From contig NZ_JACHDZ010000008.1 in the NCBI RefSeq assembly GCF_014201375.1, positions 1 to 64,000 of the forward strand: DNA of 64,000 nucleotides, written 5' to 3'. Origin of the DNA: Tunturiibacter empetritectus (GTDB lineage Bacteria; Acidobacteriota; Terriglobia; Terriglobales; Acidobacteriaceae). Under the pieces are notes generated by a model, which had not been told where the DNA came from, made no database searches, and worked only from the letters and a program-made list of their open reading frames with translations. Positions 60,540 through 64,000 of the stretch are shown piece by piece; the stretch's first letter is position 1; each line of letters opens with the position of its first letter. The position numbers were made by a program, and so were the translations under genes.

Positions 60540-62570
60540 TCAGTTCCCTGCTGGAGTTGGTTTGGCGGGAGCAGGAGCGGTGGTGAGGACGACGGTCTCC
60601 TGATCCTTGTTCTCGAATTTGGAGTAGAAGCTGCGGAGGCCGGCGTACTCCTCGGTCTTGAAGTAGATCTCTCCGAGAACGTAGTCGCGACGGATGGTGA
60701 AGCTGTTGGGGGTAGATTCCGAACGCAGAGTGTAGAGAGCGAACTTCTGGAAGCCCATCTGGTCGGCCGTGGGGAGAGATTCTACTTTGAAGGACGGTGG
60801 GAACTTGATGCGGACGGCGTCCTGATTAATGCGGGAGTATGGGAAGTAGACCGGAATCTCTCGTTTCTCGTGGGGGAACGCAGGCTTCGCGTTGACCTCG
60901 AAGATATCAGCGGGGATGAGCATACGCTTGCCTGTGGCGGAGCCGAGATTTCCTTTGAAGGAGAGATTGACGACGAGTGGTTGTTCGTAGTCTTCGAGCT
61001 TCTCGATGGAGGTGACCTTGATGTCGGCGCCGGCAGGCATAAGGCGTTCGACGTTGGTGCGAAGTTCGCGTTTGAGGCTTTCGTCGTCGCCGGTGAGGGC
61101 GCGTTGCCGCCAGTGAAGAGCGGGGGATCCCGTGTAGGACATCTTTAGACTGCCGGAGACTTCACCGTGCTCATCCATGGTCAGATCGGCGATTCGGGTG
61201 GTCTTCGAGTAGAGATAGGTCTCTCCGGGAGTCTCCACTGGTCCTGAGCCACTATCCATTTGTCGAAGACCAGTTGTCTGGCTGTGCTTCCATTCGAGAT
61301 GCTGGTAGGGACAGTAGCGAGAGCCTGGGTCGAAGAACTGATCCTTGCCGTCTACGTTGACGATTGCGACGTCGTCATCGAGCTGCGACATGCTGAGGAA
61401 GGCGCGAAAAAAAACACTGCGGTCGCGGCTGGTGATTACTCCGAGGTAGGCTTTCATGCCGGCGGCGCGGGCCATGGCGACGAACAGTGCCGTGAGTTGA
61501 TCGTTGTTGCCGCGCTTGCGGGTCCAGATGTCGTCGGTGGTGTGAACCTCTTTGAGGCCCTGGGACTTCTCTTCGGTGCTGGAGTGCTCGCGGGTATAGT
61601 TGGTGTTTTCGAGCTTCATTACGGCGGCGTAGATCTTGCGCAGCTTCTGATCCTGCGAATCTGCCGGGAGGATGAGGTCGTGAACGGCTGCGGTGACGAT
61701 GGGGCCGGGTCCGATGAACTTGTCGCGACTCTTCGCCCAGCGCTTGCCCTCGTTTTTCCAATATTCGTCGCCAGTGCGATAGGGGGAGTAGTAGAAGAGG
61801 ACACGATAAGTGAAGCTGGAGATGGGTGGCATGTAGTCCTCCTCGGGGGCGGGAGGGATATCGTGCACGTTGAGATCGAAGATGTACTGACCATCTTCGA
61901 AGGATCTGGCGGGAAGCTGGGTTTCTTTTAGATCGGTGCCTGTGGGAAGAATTTTGGTCCAGGAGATGGTGTTGGTGAGGCCGCCATCTTCCGACGAGAT
62001 GAGTTGTTTGCTGGTAGGGCGCCAGGAGTAGTGGGCTTTGCGGGTGTAGAGAGCGGTCTGGATGTACCACTGTGGCGCCCTGAACCAGTTGTCGCCGAGT
62101 CGCAGCTTGTACCGGTATTCGATGATGCTGCCGACCTCGACGTCGGGCAAGGTAAAGACCTTGGCCATGAAGCGGACGCCCTGGGTCTTTTCGACGAGCT
62201 TTTCGTAGGGTTTGCCGGTGAAGGGGATGATGGTGCCATCGGAGTGAATGGTTCTGCCCTGGATGTCGTCGATGTCCGTGGAACCGCCTTCGCTGGAGTG
62301 AGCGTAGCTGAGTTCGACGTTGGCGTACTCCTTGCCGCGCTCGGTGAGGACCTTGAGCCGGACGTAGGTGCTGAACATGTGGAACTTGTCTTCGGTGGTC
62401 TCTTCGCGGAAGAGGTAGACGGCGGCGGCGCCGGGAACCTCGGGCTGGGAGGTCATGGAGAGTTCTTCGGGAGTGGGGACGGTCCACTGCGCGCGGGCGA
62501 AGGGTGCGGCGAGGAGAGCCAAGGCAGAGAGAAGAGTGAGGCAGAGGGTGCGGCGTGAGGTGTGGTTCAT
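60540..62570 (-). CDS. Exported DUF3857/transglutaminase-like protein lacking the catalytic Cys
   Basis: 676 residues from ATG 62570 (MNHTSRRTLCLTLLSALALL), a signal peptide. DUF3857 at about 55-215 (YVRLKVLTERGKEYANVELS, VGSIIEYRYKLRLGDNWFRA), transglutaminase-like core at about 275-400, C-terminal beta domain. Where the next paralogue has RYGDCKDKATLL, this one reads KRGNNDQLTALFVAMARAAG: the nucleophilic Cys is Asn. The downstream Asp region (NVDGKDQFFDPGSRYC) remains. A cysteine-less transglutaminase fold would act as a binding module, not a protease or crosslinker. Same strand as, and 72 bases downstream of, the paralogue. Confidence 0.9.
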   Translation of the reverse strand: MNHTSRRTLCLTLLSALALLAAPFARAQWTVPTPEELSMTSQPEVPGAAAVYLFREETTEDKFHMFSTYVRLKVLTERGKEYANVELSYAHSSEGGSTDIDDIQGRTIHSDGTIIPFTGKPYEKLVEKTQGVRFMAKVFTLPDVEVGSIIEYRYKLRLGDNWFRAPQWYIQTALYTRKAHYSWRPTSKQLISSEDGGLTNTISWTKILPTGTDLKETQLPARSFEDGQYIFDLNVHDIPPAPEEDYMPPISSFTYRVLFYYSPYRTGDEYWKNEGKRWAKSRDKFIGPGPIVTAAVHDLILPADSQDQKLRKIYAAVMKLENTNYTREHSSTEEKSQGLKEVHTTDDIWTRKRGNNDQLTALFVAMARAAGMKAYLGVITSRDRSVFFRAFLSMSQLDDDVAIVNVDGKDQFFDPGSRYCPYQHLEWKHSQTTGLRQMDSGSGPVETPGETYLYSKTTRIADLTMDEHGEVSGSLKMSYTGSPALHWRQRALTGDDESLKRELRTNVERLMPAGADIKVTSIEKLEDYEQPLVVNLSFKGNLGSATGKRMLIPADIFEVNAKPAFPHEKREIPVYFPYSRINQDAVRIKFPPSFKVESLPTADQMGFQKFALYTLRSESTPNSFTIRRDYVLGEIYFKTEEYAGLRSFYSKFENKDQETVVLTTAPAPAKPTPAGN

Positions 62571-62642
62571 GTTTGGAGTCGTCCTTGTTCGATTGCTTCG
62601 TGGTGCGTGAGTCGTTTTGTGATCGATTTTGGTTACAGATTT

Positions 62643-64000
62643 TTACTGCTTTTTGAGGACGGCTTTGCTTTGTTCGTCGGCTGCTATGACGCCGGAGAGC
62701 TTTTGAACGTCGGGATATCTGTCGGCGGGGAGGGTGACCTCGCGGACGGTATAGGTGCGGGTGTAGTAGAGGGTGTGGTCCTTGACTACGCTGGAGCTCT
62801 CGTAGGAGGCAAAGCCAAGGTCGAGCTTGACGGGATCGGGGATCTCATCGACTGCGTATCCGGAGGGCAGCTCGATGGTGTAGTCGTCCTGCTCCTGCAT
62901 GGTCTCGCTGAGGTTGATCGGGACGTTGTGGCGTTCTTTGCGGTCGGCGTAGAGAGCCTCGCTGCCGAGGACGCGGGGACGGACCATGAGCAAGGGACCC
63001 ATGGGCTTGCCGAAGTGGTCGGCGGTGAGGGAGTAGGAGGTGGTGAGGTCTTTGTTGAGAGCCTCGGCGTTCTGCACCTTGAAGTCGGAGACGGTAAAGG
63101 TGGTAAAGTCCTGGCCGAGGAGGCGATCGAGAAACTTGGTCTGCTCTTTGGCGTCGCTGCTGGTGTAGAGATCGCGGCGGCCTTCAGAGAGATCGCCGAA
63201 GCGCTTCTCGGTGACGGTGCCTTTGAGCGAGCCGTCGGATTGCAGCTGGAAGGTGGCGGTGCGGCGGATGGTGTTGAGATCGGGAGAGAGCAACGGAAAC
63301 TGGATGATCTGGCTGTCGGAGTCTTCCACGAGGACGCCGTATCCTCCCTGGAGGTTGTGAGCAAGCTGGCCGAAGGCGGTCTTGTCCCAGGTGGGATCGA
63401 AGATGAGGTAGCGGCGACCGGACTTGGCGGTAACGACGCTGCGGAGTTTGGGGGAGTTGTAGCCTTTGGGGATTTCGATTGCGGAGATCATGTGATCGCC
63501 GATGATTGACGGGGCTTCGGGGTCGATGACCCCGCGACGATGGTCGACCAGGACGAGAGCCCCGTGGACCCCTACCGTAGAGAGCATGGAGACGAGCAGG
63601 GTGGCTTTGTCTTTGCAGTCGCCGTAGCGGTTGTGGAAGATATCTGCGGCGTAGTGCGGTTGGTGGCCGCCGATGCCCATCTCGATGACGAAGTAGCGAA
63701 CCTGCTTTTGCACGAACTCTGCGATGGCTTCGGTCTTGTCGTAGAAGTCGGTTTTGTCGCCAGCTAGTTCTTTGGCTTTGGCTGCGATCTCGGGTGTGGC
63801 GACGACGCGATCCTTCGCGAGGGCCTGGTACCACTGGCCGACGCTCTGCCAGGTGCCTTCGGTGGGCGACTGGATAGTCGGCCCAGCGTAATGGACGGTC
63901 ATTCGGCCCTCGAGCGAGGACTCCGACGGGCGAAGCTCAACCTGGTCGAGATCGATGGGAGAGACGTCCTTCATCTCCCAGCGCCAGCGCTGATGTTCGA
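62643..64000 (-). CDS. DUF3857/transglutaminase-like exported protein with intact triad, 5' end beyond window
   Basis: The frame is open from 64000 to the stop at 62643; its start lies beyond the right edge, so at least 452 residues are seen. Transglutaminase-like core: nucleophile Cys in NRYGDCKDKATLLVSMLS, His in IIGDHMISAIEIP, Asp in RYLIFDPTWDKTAFGQL. Ahead of it, the DUF3857 end (WRWEMKDVSPIDLDQVELRP). C-terminal beta domain (LPSGYAVDEIPDPVKLDLGF, HTLYYTRTYTVREVTLPADR). Full catalytic set, unlike its neighbour; the two probably form an operon and perhaps a hetero-complex. Confidence 0.92.
   Translation of the reverse strand, partial: EHQRWRWEMKDVSPIDLDQVELRPSESSLEGRMTVHYAGPTIQSPTEGTWQSVGQWYQALAKDRVVATPEIAAKAKELAGDKTDFYDKTEAIAEFVQKQVRYFVIEMGIGGHQPHYAADIFHNRYGDCKDKATLLVSMLSTVGVHGALVLVDHRRGVIDPEAPSIIGDHMISAIEIPKGYNSPKLRSVVTAKSGRRYLIFDPTWDKTAFGQLAHNLQGGYGVLVEDSDSQIIQFPLLSPDLNTIRRTATFQLQSDGSLKGTVTEKRFGDLSEGRRDLYTSSDAKEQTKFLDRLLGQDFTTFTVSDFKVQNAEALNKDLTTSYSLTADHFGKPMGPLLMVRPRVLGSEALYADRKERHNVPINLSETMQEQDDYTIELPSGYAVDEIPDPVKLDLGFASYESSSVVKDHTLYYTRTYTVREVTLPADRYPDVQKLSGVIAADEQSKAVLKKQ

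Overview
The window reads as chromosomal DNA of an acidobacterium, most likely Acidobacteriaceae/Terriglobia. This is inferred from gene content: an Oar-like TonB-dependent receptor with an N-terminal carboxypeptidase-regulatory-like domain, an ASPIC/UnbV (CRTAC1) protein, secreted TPR and multiheme cytochrome proteins, DUF3857/transglutaminase proteins, many secreted glycoside hydrolases and high G+C. No taxonomic marker was searched.

Region 1 (1-19.9 kb) is a plant cell-wall (hemicellulose, xyloglucan-like) utilisation locus: a ROK repressor (cut by the left edge), an SSS sugar symporter, a small membrane protein, xylose isomerase, GH42 beta-galactosidase, GH31 alpha-xylosidase, GH127, two CE1-type esterases, GH51 arabinofuranosidase, GH3 (with PA14) and GH9. 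The left part (778-10843) is heavily decayed. The symporter, XylA, GH42, GH31 and one esterase all carry frameshifts, and GH42 also has at least three Trp-to-stop changes. GH127 and the short membrane gene remain open, and everything from GH51 onward is intact.

Region 2 (20.2-29.8 kb) is a surface/periplasmic module: ASPIC/UnbV protein, divergent TonB receptor, a secreted TPR protein, two short related coiled-coil secreted proteins and a heptaheme cytochrome c. Region 3 (29.8-33.45 kb) is a scar-like stretch: an IS21 IstA remnant, an intact secreted amidohydrolase, a YVTN beta-propeller remnant, a frameshifted membrane-anchored protein, a frameshifted excisionase-like HTH gene with a strong terminator, and an odd tRNA-Arg(CCT).

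Region 4 (33.5-64 kb) is mostly core genome: ispG, a cytochrome b561/catalase-like SrpA pair, a glycosyltransferase, DUF899, an MFS transporter, queF, a histidine-phosphatase-like protein, a cobalamin riboswitch with cbtB-cbtA, a Tat-exported TIM-barrel protein, beta-carbonic anhydrase, an M48 protease, a secretin plus two pseudopilins, smpB, pepA, a pentapeptide protein, argS, a flippase-like membrane protein, a polytopic membrane protein, and two tandem DUF3857/transglutaminase proteins, one of which has lost its catalytic Cys. Dispersed REP-like palindromes occur between genes, and one is translated inside a prepilin leader. No CRISPR array, rRNA, prophage or plasmid functions were seen.
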